Under the pieces are notes generated by a model that did not search any database, was not told the DNA's origin, and worked only from the letters and a program-made list of their open reading frames with translations. From Schistocerca nitens (Eukaryota; Arthropoda; Insecta; Orthoptera; Acrididae): a stretch of DNA of 64,000 nucleotides. This document shows positions 13,359-23,819 of the stretch, piece after piece (the first letter of the stretch is position 1; every line of letters starts with the position of its first letter). The stretch covers positions 22,093,640 through 22,157,639 of the forward strand of contig NC_064623.1 of assembly GCF_023898315.1 (NCBI RefSeq), in the 5' to 3' direction. The translations under genes and the position numbers were made by a program.

Positions 13359-13546
13359 TGTGTGTAGGAGATATGTGAACAAAGTATTTTTCCACTTTCT
13401 ATAGTTGTTCATAGGCTACATTGTGCCGAGTTCATTAGACATCTGTAAAATGATATTCTATGGTTATTGATTGGCAATGGGATCATGTGCACAGCCTAAA
13501 TGTAAAATGTCTTAATAAAATATAAGTTCTATTTTGTCCCTGAACA
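13359..13546 (+). repeat. Probable 3' LTR of the copia element
   Basis: After the RNase H region a short purine run (TTCAAGGG) is followed by TGTGTGTAGGAGATATGTGA and about 190 bases that include AATAAA near 13513 and end near GAACA. The limits are inferred from the tract and from the start of the next SINE's target duplication; no second LTR copy was found to confirm them. Confidence 0.45.
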
Positions 13547-13559
13547 ATTTTTCCATGTC

Positions 13560-13770
13560 GTCCGCATCTCGTGGTCTTGCGGTAGCGTTCTCACTTCCCG
13601 CGCACGGGGCCAGGGATTTTCTCTGCCTCGTGATGACTGGGTGTTGTGTGTCTTTCATCATCATTTCATCCCCATCGACACGCAAGTCGCCGAAGTGGCG
13701 TCAACTCGAAAGACTTGCACCAGGCGAACGGTCTACCCAACGGGTGGCCCTAGCCACACGGCATTTCCAT
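13560..13770 (+). mobile_element. tRNA-derived SINE, box B region deleted
   Basis: Starts TCCGCATCTCGTGGTCTTGC, a tRNA-like head with a box A, and runs through a body with CGAAGTGGCGTCAACTCGAA to CATTTCCATT. The segment where box B is expected is missing, as GCGCACGGGG runs straight into CCAGGGATTTTCTC. A 12-base direct repeat TTTTTCCAYGTC with one mismatch flanks it at 13548-13559 and 13771-13782. It lies immediately beyond the presumed copia LTR. Confidence 0.75.
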
Positions 13771-13799
13771 TTTTTCCACGTCATTTCGCTGTGCAAAAA

Positions 13800-14330
13800 T
13801 AAATAATCCAACACTGTTGTACATATGTGGTTTAAATAGTATATATTACATTGAAGAGCATTTGCTCAATAGTTTATGATTCACGTAGATGACAACATAA
13901 AAAGAGAAAATTCACCGAAAGGAAATGTGAAAAGTTGATAATAATAACTTATTATGAATTAAAGATGTACTGTTATTTTTAATATTCAGTGACTTCTTTC
14001 ACTAGGATCCACAGAAAATTGATATATCATTTCTATCATTAGTTTACATACCAGTTTTATGATACTCAGACTTAATTGAACACCAAGACGAAGAAACCGC
14101 AGTTAAATAGTGTGTCAGAATACTTGCTATATGTCAAAAGTGGAGGCATTATGTTTCATTCAAAAAAAGTTCGTGCTTTACGTAGAAAATTAGCTGAAAG
14201 GCCTACAGCACCTATAATATACAGTATTTATTGTCTTTAGCGATGTTATTCGTCTGCTAAAGCAAAATTTTGAAAGTTGAATTGTCGAGATACCTAAAAA
14301 CCTTTTATAAACAATTTATGATGAGATTGA
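13800..14330. other. Gap with no recognised gene
   Basis: AT-rich, about 500 bases, no open frame of note and no repeat I recognise. Confidence 0.5.
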
Positions 14331-14427
14331 CATTTTAAAAATATGAATTCAAGTTGTCATTTGCGATATAAATTGCACTTTTTGCAACAACGCTTGGGTC
14401 TCTCTTTGTAACGTATAAATACGAGGC

Positions 14428-14486
14428 ATTATACGTAGCTATTTCAACTGGCACCGATATCTCATTGGTTGGCGGTAAGAGCCAAT
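14428..14486 (+). promoter_or_regulatory. 59-bp CCAAT-containing module, copy 1
   Basis: This segment matches the reverse complement of 46923-46981 at 57 of 59 positions. It includes ATTGG at 14464-14468 and CCAAT at 14482-14486, that is, two CCAAT motifs in opposite orientation. It lies 116 bases before the ATG of the zinc-finger gene and keeps the same orientation to that gene as copy 2 does to the Harbinger-like gene. A promoter role is inference. Confidence 0.55.
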
Positions 14487-14601
14487 GAGACGTACCTGCT
14501 TGTAGGTAGATCTTTGAACGCTTCGTATGAATTTCGCGGGACCCATCTTGGTGTGTGTGTTGATGTTGTGCTTTTCTGAATTCATCGTCGCAAGGTATAC
14601 T

Positions 14602-15335
14602 ATGGATAATGTTGAACGGACTCGTGGTGTGGCAGGCCTGTGCGACGTGTGTGGAACAAATTTTAATACAAGAAAAAGCTTGTACCGACATATGAGGATG
14701 AAGCATCGCAAGAATATTTATGTACAGCCTAGGAAAGAAATATGTAATATTTGCGACAAGTTGGTAACAGACGTAAACACATGAAGAGACACAATTTCGC
14801 GTCTGGAAAGGTAGGAGGCAAGTTGGTTACCTCTCTGTCACCATATGAGTGCTGCGTGAATCTTAATGTAACTGCAAGCAGATGGCAGCGTGCTATATTG
14901 GCGAAGCGTGCTATATTGGTGAAAACGTTATGGAGATATCACCAGTGTGATATCGGGGATGCAGCCTTTCCTCTAAATTTTTAAAGTAGTTTCATGAAGC
15001 ACAAATAACTTATTTTAGATATTTAAGTAATGCAGGCCCTAGTTTCTCACCGCGGCTTCACTGTGTTGTTCCACATCCCTGAAGATTCTCCTTCATAATT
15101 GGCAGTATGAAACATGATGGATGAATAAGTGCATTAATTGTGCTTACACGTTCTTTTTCCGTTGCAGTACGCTATTAAGATATTAAGCAAAAACCTGTTT
15201 TTTTTGTTATTTAGATGACATGTACTGAGTGCAATACATTTAGATGCTCTCGGAGGCAAGAACTGATACACCATTTGGAGTGTGTTCACCAACAGAAAAT
15301 GGAGTGCAAAGAAATGACATTTAATTCTGTGGAAG
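14602..15335 (+). pseudogene. C2H2 zinc-finger gene, two exons visible, decayed
   Basis: Exon 1 starts at ATG 14602 and encodes a good C2H2 finger, LCDVCGTNFNTRKSLYRHMR then MKH. A second finger begins CNICDK at about 14744 but a one-base slip and a shortened spacing break it near 14760; the +1 frame then reads GNRRKHMKRH. A donor (GGAAAG/GTAGGA) follows at about 14810. Exon 2 is bounded by TTATTTAG at 15214 and GGAAG/GTGAGG at 15335 and encodes a third finger, CTECNTFRCSRRQELIHH then LECVH, in a compatible phase. Further exons were not found. Clustered N-terminal fingers of this kind occur in arthropod genes derived from DNA transposons, but without a catalytic domain I cannot name the family. 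Confidence 0.55.
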
Positions 15336-15779
15336 GTGAGGAAACAAAAGTATAGTTTATTATTTGTATTTGCCAGATAACTGATGTTGTACATTTTTTG
15401 TATATGTAGGACTTTCCAGTGAGTTTATGAAATGATTTAGTATTTATTAGTGTTCATGTTGGGTGTCATTTATGTAAATATAGGTAAGAAAGTATCATAG
15501 GGTAATCAATGATTGGCAATATATCTTCAGTGTATAACTTAAAACTACTCTAAACTGTTGGACTTGTTAAGTTGTTAATCTGGATTTGCCCCAGCATGCT
15601 ACATGTTTCTAAATCTTGGTGGTGGTGACAGGCTGATCTGTAGTGTAGCCCTAGGCTTAGTTTGGAATGTTGGCATAAAGCAGTCTGACATTGATTGTAT
15701 GTACAGTCTTAGACAATAAAACTGACCGCCGGCCGGCCGCCACAGAGACTAAGTCTGAGTCATTCACTTAAGGTGGCCA

Positions 15780-17880
15780 ATAAAACTGACCGCCCCTGAC
15801 AACTCTAAGTCCGGCCATATGCACAATCTGGCAACACTGTAAGATGCGGAAGTGTTAGGAGGAAGTATTGTCTACTTCCGAGACGTTGTCGGACTATGTG
15901 AGCCCGTGGTCTAGTGGCAAGCGTCGTGCGTTCTAAGGTTATAGTCGCCTGTTCGCGTCCAACTGATTTTTTTTTTTTTTTTTTTTTCCTACAGTCGGTC
16001 TAAAGTTATGAGTCTGACTGAACATCGAAGATAATTCGCTTCACATTCTACCCACCAGCAATAACAAGTATTCCAGAAACAATTCCGCAGGACAGCTCGT
16101 GGCTACGCCGCGATCATAACAGCTTACGCTCGAGCCTTTCCTCGCGCTGCAGCGGCTACCGGTCACCGGCCAGGCGCCACCCGCCGCCTAAAATCCGGCA
16201 CCGCTCAGGTGAACGCGGCGCGACGCTGTCAGTGTATGTATCAACTGTCATTTTCGAATTTGAAGTTCTAGTTATCATCTTGCAGTTAAGCATTGGATTT
16301 TGCATACTTGAGAATCATGAACTACAGTTAAGCATTGTAAAATTGAGTCGCAAGTGGAAATAGGTGTAACATCTGCAACACAACGTTTACTTTTGGTATA
16401 ACAGAGGGGTGAATGCAGAGGAGGCAGCTAGAAAGATTTGAATTGTGTGTGGAGCGAGTGCTTTTGGGAAAAATACGCCAGAAAAAGATATTCTTGTTTC
16501 AACAAAGATCGTTCTGGCATCAATGATTTTCCACATTAAGCAAGTCTCGACTACTGATATATGTGATAGATTACCATTTTACCATCATGCGACATTTGCA
16601 TTCAACAGGCAAAGTTCAGAAGTCTGGTGTACGAGTACTACATGCTCTAATTCGAAACAACAAAAATCAACGGAGTGACTATTATTGAACGTCATCAGGT
16701 CGCTCATTGAGCATTCGTATGCAGTACTGTAACTGGTAACGTGTTATGATGCCTTTATCATTAACTTCCTAAGAAGAAATGAGAGGCTGAGCCCCTCCAA
16801 AAGACAAACTCGAGCAAAGAGTAGTGTGAACATAATATTTTACATCTGATAGCTCCAAAAGTGAGTTTTGGGCTACGAATTCTACCAAAACACAGCTGGA
16901 ATTTGTTGCCAACAACTGAGACACCTTTCGGTCTCAGCGTAAGAAAATCGAGCAACCCAACTACATCACATGTTCTACTGCATGATAACGCACTTCTTGA
17001 TTTGAGAAACAAAACTATCCAGGAGACTGAAATTAAAGTCGTCTCTCAGGCACTTGTATTGATAGAGAAGTCCTCTCTCAAGCACTTGTCCCTCTCGTCA
17101 TATATTCGTTAAGTTTTACCTTTCCCGCTCTTGATCGATCAACCGTCGACGCAATTCATTTCTAGACGAAAATACTCTTAAAGCTACTCTGGTATAATTA
17201 TATCGTTGAAACCAGTAGGTTTCTACTGGCGTAGAATTTGTAAACAACTTTAGCATTGTCAGATCGTTTTAGATATCGTGAAAGAAAATTCTTTTGCTGA
17301 TTAATTTCTCATTGATGATTACTGTTGCGTTTAGTAAACTATCGGAAAATCCAATTAAAATATTCACTGTACTAATACAAAATAAATTCAGCTTACTACA
17401 GAAACATCACGACGGCAGACTATCTTAATAAAGCATTAAGTATCTGTGAGACGATTGAGCGTATTTTAATACGAATTAGTAGGACATTACCGACTTTTGA
17501 CTTCGAAAAGATCCGTATTTACTTCATTTCCTGTATCATCCGCTATTATTATGAAAAGTGGCATTTCATAGATATAATTATGTATTCACAACAACAAAAA
17601 ATATGTCGTCATTATGAATTTGGCAGTACCGTAAGGTTTTCGCTCTGACACTAAGGGTTACTGAAAGTAGCAAGGCGCGTTGTCTTACGATTCCCTTATT
17701 GCGTTTGTATCTGCCTGCTTGTAGCTCTGCTACAAAAGAATTAAAAATCTGGCTTTCAGCGAGTCTCGAAAGGCGAACGAAAGCAGCTTGCACCTGGTAG
17801 CCAAACATGTTTCTTGGGAACAGGCTACTTCCTAAGTGGGAAGACATTCTTATGTGGTTGAATTGTTGGCAAATGTCAGT
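15780..17880 (+). repeat. Uncharacterised dispersed repeat, copy A (about 2.1 kb)
   Basis: Collinear with 23820-25020. Shared blocks include GGCCATATGCACAATCT (15814) with GGCCATATGCATAATCT (23981), GCATTTCATAGATATAATTA (17560) with GCATTTCATAAATATAGTTA (24740), and CTGCTTGTAGCTCT (17714 and 24899). The copy includes a tRNA-like segment (15898-15970: box A-like TGGTCTAGTGG, box B-like TGTTCGCGTCC) followed by a T-run of about 20, and a GC-rich insertion (about 16070-16340) absent from copy B. No protein similarity is seen. It may be a long non-autonomous element; its class is unknown. Confidence 0.6.
15898..15990 (+). repeat. tRNA-like segment with T-run inside repeat copy A
   Basis: CCGTGGTCTAGTGGCAAGCG resembles a tRNA 5' half with box A, and CTGTTCGCGTCCAAC resembles a T-arm with box B about 40 bases later. 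A run of about 20 T follows at 15967-15987, as at Pol III terminators or a reversed A-tail. An acceptor stem is not evident, so I do not call it a tRNA gene. Confidence 0.5.
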
Positions 17881-17884
17881 CAGA

Positions 17885-18440
17885 CGTGTGCTGTTGGTCT
17901 AAGCGTTTCGGTGTGTTGAATTTGTGCCAATGATTTTTCTACAGGTTTTTTCTGTCCCAAATAGAGAGTTGAAGCCTCCCATTAGTATTTTCACGTCATC
18001 TTGGTAAATTTTGCTCATAGTATTTTCGAGTGTGTTCCACAATTTTTCGACATTTTCGGTGTTTTCCTTATTTTCGATGTTGGTGGGGGCATGTGCATTT
18101 ATGAGTGTATATTTTTTATAGGGGCTCTGAATGAGCATAGTCATAACTCGATTGTTGATGGGTGTGATTTCTTCGACAGAGTTGTTGATAGATCTGTGTT
18201 CGAGAAATGCAATGCCGAGGATTGGTGCGAGTTTCGCTACCTTTTGTTGTATTTTGAAGATGCCATGGTTTCCGTAATGCAAATTTAATTGTCAATTAAT
18301 CGTGGTTCTTGAAGAGCAAGGATGAGAATTTTTTGGCGGATGATTTCTTTTGTGAGATTATTTAGGTTTCTTGTTTGGATCAATGTATCGATGTTTAGTT
18401 TTCAAATGAATGTTTTCTGCTTGTAGGGAAATTTACCAGA
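17885..18440 (-). mobile_element. LINE endonuclease fragment (RTE-like), 5' part only
   Basis: On the minus strand, 18282-17899 reads as an apurinic-like endonuclease of a non-LTR element: GIAFLEHRSINNSVEEITP, YTLINAHAPT, then KILMGGFNSLFG, where the expected GDFN has become GGFN. Upstream (18440-18290) fits the region before the endonuclease. The following endonuclease end, reverse transcriptase and tail are missing, an unusual loss since LINE insertions normally lose their 5' part. The 18440-18840 stretch may be its 5' UTR. Resembles RTE-type elements; the clade is uncertain. Confidence 0.65.
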
Positions 18441-18840
18441 GATCTTCGATATTCTCTGCCGTGCTAACCTGGACTCCCCAGAGTGCGAAAATCCAACTGC
18501 CGCCTATTGGTGGCCAGGTTGTGTACCACCTGGGATAAAGTTACCTTTGCTTGCATAGTTCATGTTTTCTTGTGTTTCATTGGTTTGGCCTGGGTGATAC
18601 CAGGACCGGACAGGACCAGAGGGTGTTGAAGCCTTTGGAAGCAAATATTTTCAGCCAAGCTCATTGAGCTAACAGACGGTGACCAGAGTAGCGGTGATTT
18701 TCACTCAGATGTGTCTGGATTTTGGGTTCAACGGATTGAGTAGCCGTTCAGGATTGTGTTAGTATTTGGTTCACCACACGTATTTGATTTCCTCGGTACC
18801 ATCCATATGGGGGAGGGTTTCCCCTATCGGCCACACGGGA

Positions 18841-19315
18841 TTTGTATTATTATTATTATTGTCATTATGTCATCAGCAAATCCGATATGGTGTATCTTCC
18901 CTCCACTGAAATGGAAATACTGAATCGAACAACACTCATCTATCACATAAACATGGTTTATAATTACGTTACATTGCTGCTAGTAGACATATTTCTCACT
19001 TTTTCTTAGACAGTTGCTAGCTGTTACCCCATCATAGGAATTTATGTGCGCAGCTTTGTTGCAATACAGACGTTCAAATTATCCGATTTCTGTAATTTCA
19101 TTTCGATACAAGATCGTCCTAATCGGATTCAGCCAGTCAGTCTTAATGTGGCTATCCGACTATGACGCTCATCATATGATAGACTGGGTGAACCACATTC
19201 TTAATCGGACTGTTGAATCCAGATCACTTATCTATGACAGGAAATGAATTCTTAAACACTGTGCTTATTACAAATACGTTATTTAAATATAAATATATGA
19301 ACTAACGACATAACA
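18841..19315. other. Gap with no recognised gene
   Basis: Starts with a short ATT microsatellite and otherwise holds only short open frames without recognisable similarity. Confidence 0.4.
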
Positions 19316-19630
19316 ATGTATTTACAGGAGCAGAGACCCATCCATCATAGTAGAGCAGTGCGAGATTGGTTTCAGGGCCAAGAGAGGATGAAGCTGTTGC
19401 CGTTTGTTCCACGATCACCGAACATCAACCAGATAGAGAATATGTGGGCAGAGGTAACAAGGTCATTGCCATGTGTCCCTACAAATGCAAGCGACCTTTG
19501 GACGAATATAGAAAACGTATGGTGGGAAGTAAACCATCACGCTACACTGTCGACGACTTAATGAAATCAATTCCCCTACGCCCTCGAGAAATCTTACGTA
19601 ATGATCGTGAGTGGGTTGGTTACTAAAAGT
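19310..19630 (+). mobile_element. Tc1/mariner-like transposase C-terminal fragment
   Basis: Plus strand 19316-19561 reads RPIHHSRAVRDWFQ, then PFVPRSPNINQIENMWAEVT, the spacing and IEN block around the final catalytic acidic residue of Tc1/mariner-type transposases. The closing segment (SIPLRPREILRNDREWVGY, 19564-19626) is in another frame, so there is at least one frameshift near 19480-19560. N-terminal DNA-binding and earlier catalytic parts are absent. It differs in sequence from the two other Tc1-like elements of the window. Confidence 0.75.
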
Positions 19631-19855
19631 ATACTCGTCCACAAAGCCCATGTGGACAGTTATCTGATAATCGGTCAAGCTTTGCTTTGTCGCAGCCTTT
19701 TAGCATACATCAAGTCCATTTACTTTCAGTCCCCTCCTTACAATTCTTGCAGTGCAAGGTAATTGAAAAATCTCATCCACTCGACGCCAACTGAGGAACT
19801 GACTGGTGCATGTGTTGTTCAACACACAGTAGTTGTCACCCTCACAGGAATCAAT

Positions 19856-19862
<7 letters not shown>

Positions 19863-19897
<35 letters not shown>
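19863..19897. repeat. (TG)n microsatellite
   Basis: About 17 uninterrupted TG units. Confidence 0.95.
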
Positions 19898-19901
<4 letters not shown>

Positions 19902-20502
19902 GTGTTAACGCACGATGTGAATCAATACTATTAACATTAGAGAGACAACCAACAATAAATATTGCATCAAATATGACTAAAGTATTTTAATGCGATGGGA
20001 AGCTACAAACTGAATTTTTACCCATCCCACGTCCTGCGTATTCCGTTAAGTAAGATCTATTAACTCCATAGTATCGTTAGCAGAGACAGTGCGCTCTTGT
20101 TGTCGAGGCTCGCGACAAGTGCAGCGATTAGCAGTGCCCAATGCCGCCGCGATCTGTTTATGTTGGCTGAGCGTGGACACTGCAGCAGACGCTTCGCCCT
20201 AAACAGAAAGAAATCACCTTTGCTCTGACTGCAGTGAGCGGATATCACTGCCTGCGTGTTCTTATAGTAACCAACGTGAGACTCTACTCACAGGTGCCAT
20301 GGAGCAATTGCAACGGGTATCATGTCATTAGTCATCAGAATATTAACCAGTGATGAAACGTCCACTCTATTTGAATCCCAAGACAATAGGAACCTTGTCA
20401 CAAAGGAATGTGAGGTGATATCAAAACTTATCCAACATACAATAATTAACTGCAGGGCTTTCATGTTTGCAGTAATAGCACACAAGGAAATATTATGTCT
20501 TG

Positions 20503-20681
20503 GAAGCGTATATTTCATTTCCTCTTCTCATATTAACGCCCTTGTTTTAATATGAAGTGAGAAAATAAACACGAAAAACTTAAGTTCCTGAGAAGCATAT
20601 AAGTCATTTCCTCGTCTCATATCACAACTTTTGTTTTAGTATGAAGTAAAAAAATAAACAGTTTAGAGTTCTGAAGCATAA
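20503..20681. repeat. Tandem duplication, period about 89
   Basis: TCATTTCCTCTTCTCATATT at 20515 recurs as TCATTTCCTCGTCTCATATC at 20604, each followed by TTGTTTTARTATGAAGT and AAATAAAC. The lead-in GAAGC(G/A)TATA also repeats (20503, 20592) with a third trace near 20672. Two diverged units, no coding capacity. Confidence 0.75.
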
Positions 20682-21291
20682 TATGACACCAGATTCTTAT
20701 CGTAGGCGCTATCGGAAACGCCAAAAGCAGGGAGCTGTCCATTCTTTCGTCCAACAGTCTGTTTCCTTTCATGTATTTATTCCTCCCGCTAGGAGATTAT
20801 TATTTAAGGACTTGTGGGCATCAAGTTCTTCAGCAGAACAAGCCTTATGTTATTGTGCTAATTATCGTATGGAAAAAATGCAACAAAGACGAGTTCCGCT
20901 AGAGCAGTGAGGTTATTTGCACATGTGTGTATTCAGCAATGACTGCCAGCTGCCACAACACTTCACAGAATCCTTGCGGCAGGCAACACAACTGTGCGTG
21001 CACTTCAGACTTCATTCAGTGAGACGTCAGGAGATGGATGAAAACGTCAAATTAACGTCGCTTTCCGAGTCGTATTCAATCCAGAATGAGGTGTTATTAA
21101 GGTAGTTGGGTGATCTAGCAATTCCACTTTTATGATTCCCATATGAGTATTTCAATAGACAAAAGAACCCGTTAGTGTGAAACTATCGGGAACTGCATTA
21201 TATCAAACTGCAAGAACTTCAGACAATACGTGGACTCTACTCTTCGCTGGGTGACCTATTACTGTTATTTAGCATTCTCTCCGTCCTAGTC

Positions 21292-21491
21292 AAATGGTTC
21301 AAATGGTTCTGAGCACTATTGGACTTAACATCTGTGGTCATCAGTCCCCTAGAACTTAGAACTACTTAAACCTAAGTAACCTAAGGACATCACACACATC
21401 CATGCCCGAGTCAGGATTCGAACCTGCGGCCGTAGCAGTCGCGCGGTTCCGGACTGAGCGCCTAGAACCGCTAGACCACCGCGGCCGGCCA
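21292..21491 (-). mobile_element. tRNA-derived SINE, antisense
   Basis: Reverse orientation of the same family as 52396-52585. The plus strand reads GGTTCAAATGGTTCTGAGCA at the tail side, GATTCGAACCTGCGGCC (box B complement) near 21416 and CACCGCGGCCGGCC at the head side. A 10-base direct repeat CGTSCTAGTC with one mismatch flanks it at 21282-21291 and 21492-21501, consistent with target duplication. Confidence 0.85.
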
Positions 21492-21972
21492 CGTGCTAGT
21501 CGTAATGCAAATGGAACTTCAGAGGCGCTTTCCGCTATTCTGGACAAACATCAGTAACCTGTAATCACTGAGAGTCACAACTGCGTGATGATAATGGTTC
21601 AGGTTGTCAGTAGTTGTGGTGGTGTTACGTTGTCAAACTGCTTACAGTAACGTTAATGGTGGCGCACATACTTTAGCGCTGACTACCTACTTAAGTAAAG
21701 ATAGTGTTGTGGCGTCGTCGCTTGTCTTTATTTGGCCTCAGCTTGAGTAATCCGATTTAACGAACATGGTACTCCAATCGCGGGCTCCTAATAAAGTATG
21801 ACTGCAGAGATTATCGTGCGGATATTACATTAATTCTGCAATGAAATGCTTAACAAATCTTACCCTCAGATATGCAGCTGGAATGACTAATTACACAGGT
21901 ACTCCATGTTGCACTAAGTGATCAGTTCGCTGCAATCCTGCTTGTACTGTTCGTAAATACTCGTATACTTCA

Positions 21973-22171
21973 GAAATGGTTCTAATGGCTCTGAGCACTA
22001 TGGGACTTAACTTCTGAGGTTATCAGTCCGCTAGAACTTAGAACTACTTAAACCTAACTAGCCTAAGGACCTCAGACACACCATGTCCGAGACAGGACTC
22101 GAACCTGCGACCGTTGCGGTCGCGCGGTTCCAGACTGTAGCGCCCAGAACCGCACGGCCACTCCGGTCGGC
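21973..22171 (-). mobile_element. tRNA-derived SINE, antisense, second copy
   Basis: Same family as the copy at 21292: GGCTCTGAGCACTATGGGAC near the tail, GACTCGAACCTGCGACC as box B complement and CACTCCGGTCGGCT at the head. No convincing target duplication was found. It lies about 480 bases from its neighbour in the same orientation. Confidence 0.8.
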
Positions 22172-22224
22172 TTGCCATATGAACCATTTGAACTATTTAA
22201 CACAAAATGACATTAAAAATTTAA

Positions 22225-23130
22225 GTTATTCACGAGCAGCTAGTTGAGAATATGTATGAACATTAAATGACACGACGAACCGTCTTGTTCTGCATATGGA
22301 TTCAAACCCAGCTCATGCAGACTAAGCAAAGATTTCGTGACTGACGGAAACTAGCAGTCATTCCTGATTAGGCATACAGAGATGATATACCTCGATTTTA
22401 GACAGTATCAGTTAGCAAATATCAACTTTAAATTGCATAACGCAAACATTTTTAACAGACGCGAATTCCTACCCAGCATCTATTGTCCCTGTTAACGAAC
22501 TACGAGAGATGTTAAATATTGCTTCTTCACAAGTAACTTACTTGAAATGCCGTGAGGTAAAGCTGTGTGTTGGACACGGATTCGAACCCGGAACCTAATC
22601 GGATTGCTATCGAAGCACAGTCAAATGTGACATATCGGAATTTCGCGGCAGTAGCTAGATGTTTTAACTGAAATGACGAGACGAAACATTAATTTTTTCC
22701 TTCCCAGGACTCCAACCCGGCACCTATCGCTGTTATATTCTAGAGAAAACGAACGTTAAATATGGGTTTGTTGCACCAGCAGTGACATGTGAGCATGTTT
22801 GAACTAAAATAATATGACGAAGAGTTCAGCGCTCACTGGGAATAGAGCCCCACACATATCGTTGTTGATTACACACAAAGAGACGTCAGCTACCGAATTT
22901 TTCTCCACCAGCTGCTCAGAATAGCATCTTGAACTTACAGTCATCTCGCAAATAGTTCTGTGTCTCACTGGGAGTTAAAAACGTCAGATATCGTTAGTGT
23001 TGACAGTGAATGAAAATACATTAAAAATCGAAATTATTATCCACCAACAGATAGGTGTTCTCATGCTAGAGCTTGATAATACATAATTAAATCTTTAGTG
23101 CCGGGCCAGGATTCGATCCCATTCACGCGT
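22225..23130 (-). repeat. Array of about 130-bp tRNA-like units (array 1)
   Basis: Box B-complement-like motifs recur near 22298 (GGATTCAAACCC), 22463, 22577 (GGATTCGAACCC), 22708 (GGACTCCAACCC), 22838, 22968 and 23110 (GGATTCGATCCC), mostly 115-140 bases apart (one interval about 165). Several are followed by a block like CACCTATCGCTGTTAT and later by CACCAGCAGTGACATGTGAG and TGAACTAAAATAATATGACG. The units are diverged by perhaps a quarter to a third, so the array is old. No unit shows a full cloverleaf. Function unknown. Confidence 0.55.
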
Positions 23131-23389
23131 AATATGTGAAGGTGTTGAGGAATCTGCAGTTTTGAACAAACAACAAATTGTAGCCGAGCTGTATTGCCAC
23201 GAAGGGACCAAATTCCGCGTTAAGGGCGGTCTGAGTTGCATTCCCAGTTGAGAACCAATTTTATCGACATACATAAGCTCAAATAAAAGATGGAATAAGT
23301 GTCCTGTGACCATACATAGCGTTTGTGTCGTCACTTGAAATAAATAACTAGTATAAGAAAGGTTACTGGTGATAGAGTTTCTACATGTC

Positions 23390-23660
23390 GCCACTCCAGA
23401 CTTTATTGTGGTTCAACCTACCGTCTACTTGGTAAAGAAGGAATATCATCTTCAATGTGAATTTCCAGACCACGCAGCCATTATATCTCCTTCACTTGGT
23501 GTAGCCAGGAGAGAATGGAATCTGTCTCTCCCTATCTAAAATCATTGACAGAAGTGGGAATCGAACCCAGACCATAGGTATAACAACCTACCATCCGTCC
23601 AACAGACCACGAAATCCTCTTCTCTGCGAGTCATTTTTCTATCGTAACGCAGTTGCGCCA
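23390..23660 (-). repeat. tRNA-like segment and flanking block of the composite repeat
   Basis: On the minus strand TGGTCTGTTGG (box A-like) and GGGTTCGATTCCCAC (box B-like) lie about 50 bases apart at 23550-23610. The block upstream (23430-23540: TTGGTAAAGAAGGAA, CAATGTGAATTTCCAGA) has a diverged counterpart at 29640-29720. It could be a decayed tRNA gene, but the arms do not pair convincingly by eye. Confidence 0.45.
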
Positions 23661-23819
23661 CACTGGATGAAAATTCTGACACACAGGCTCCCTGTAGTAA
23701 TTTGCAGCATGTTCAGTACATTCATTTACTTGGTTGACCGAATCACCATGAACTAGCTGCCTCGCCTACCCAGTGTATACATTCGACTATTTTGTAATCA
23801 CAGAAATAAAATCATGTAA

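Larger units (their letters stand above)
8903..13546 (+). mobile_element. Ty1/copia LTR retrotransposon fossil, interrupted by other elements
   Basis: Plus-strand remains of a copia-type pol. Integrase C-terminal part at 8903-9190 (ELSKSFWAGALTTVVY, then KWDAKYHKYLFVGYC), a linker near 9290-9430, reverse transcriptase from about 10290 to 11600 (KYSARLVVKGYCQKEGINY, LALAERGDL), and the terminal RT/RNase H at 12690-13300 (SRPDAAFATNAVSKF, LSAIEAEYVAL). The order IN before RT defines Ty1/copia. The 5' portion is missing and the element is broken in many places, so it is an old copy. It was later entered by two SINEs (10562-10829, 11063-11212) and a Tc1-like element (11605-12693), and its 5' side is bounded by the gypsy element. 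A probable 3' LTR follows at about 13359-13546. Confidence 0.85.

Noticed and set aside
15898-15970. Possible tRNA gene
   Set aside because: Box A and box B look fair, but no acceptor stem or complete cloverleaf could be drawn, and the segment belongs to a dispersed repeat.
22225-23130. CRISPR-like array
   Set aside because: Units are long (about 130 bp), diverged along their whole length, without constant repeats and unique spacers, and the host is clearly an animal.
23545-23620. Possible tRNA gene on the minus strand
   Set aside because: Same reason; stem pairing is poor and a similar decayed block exists near 29750.
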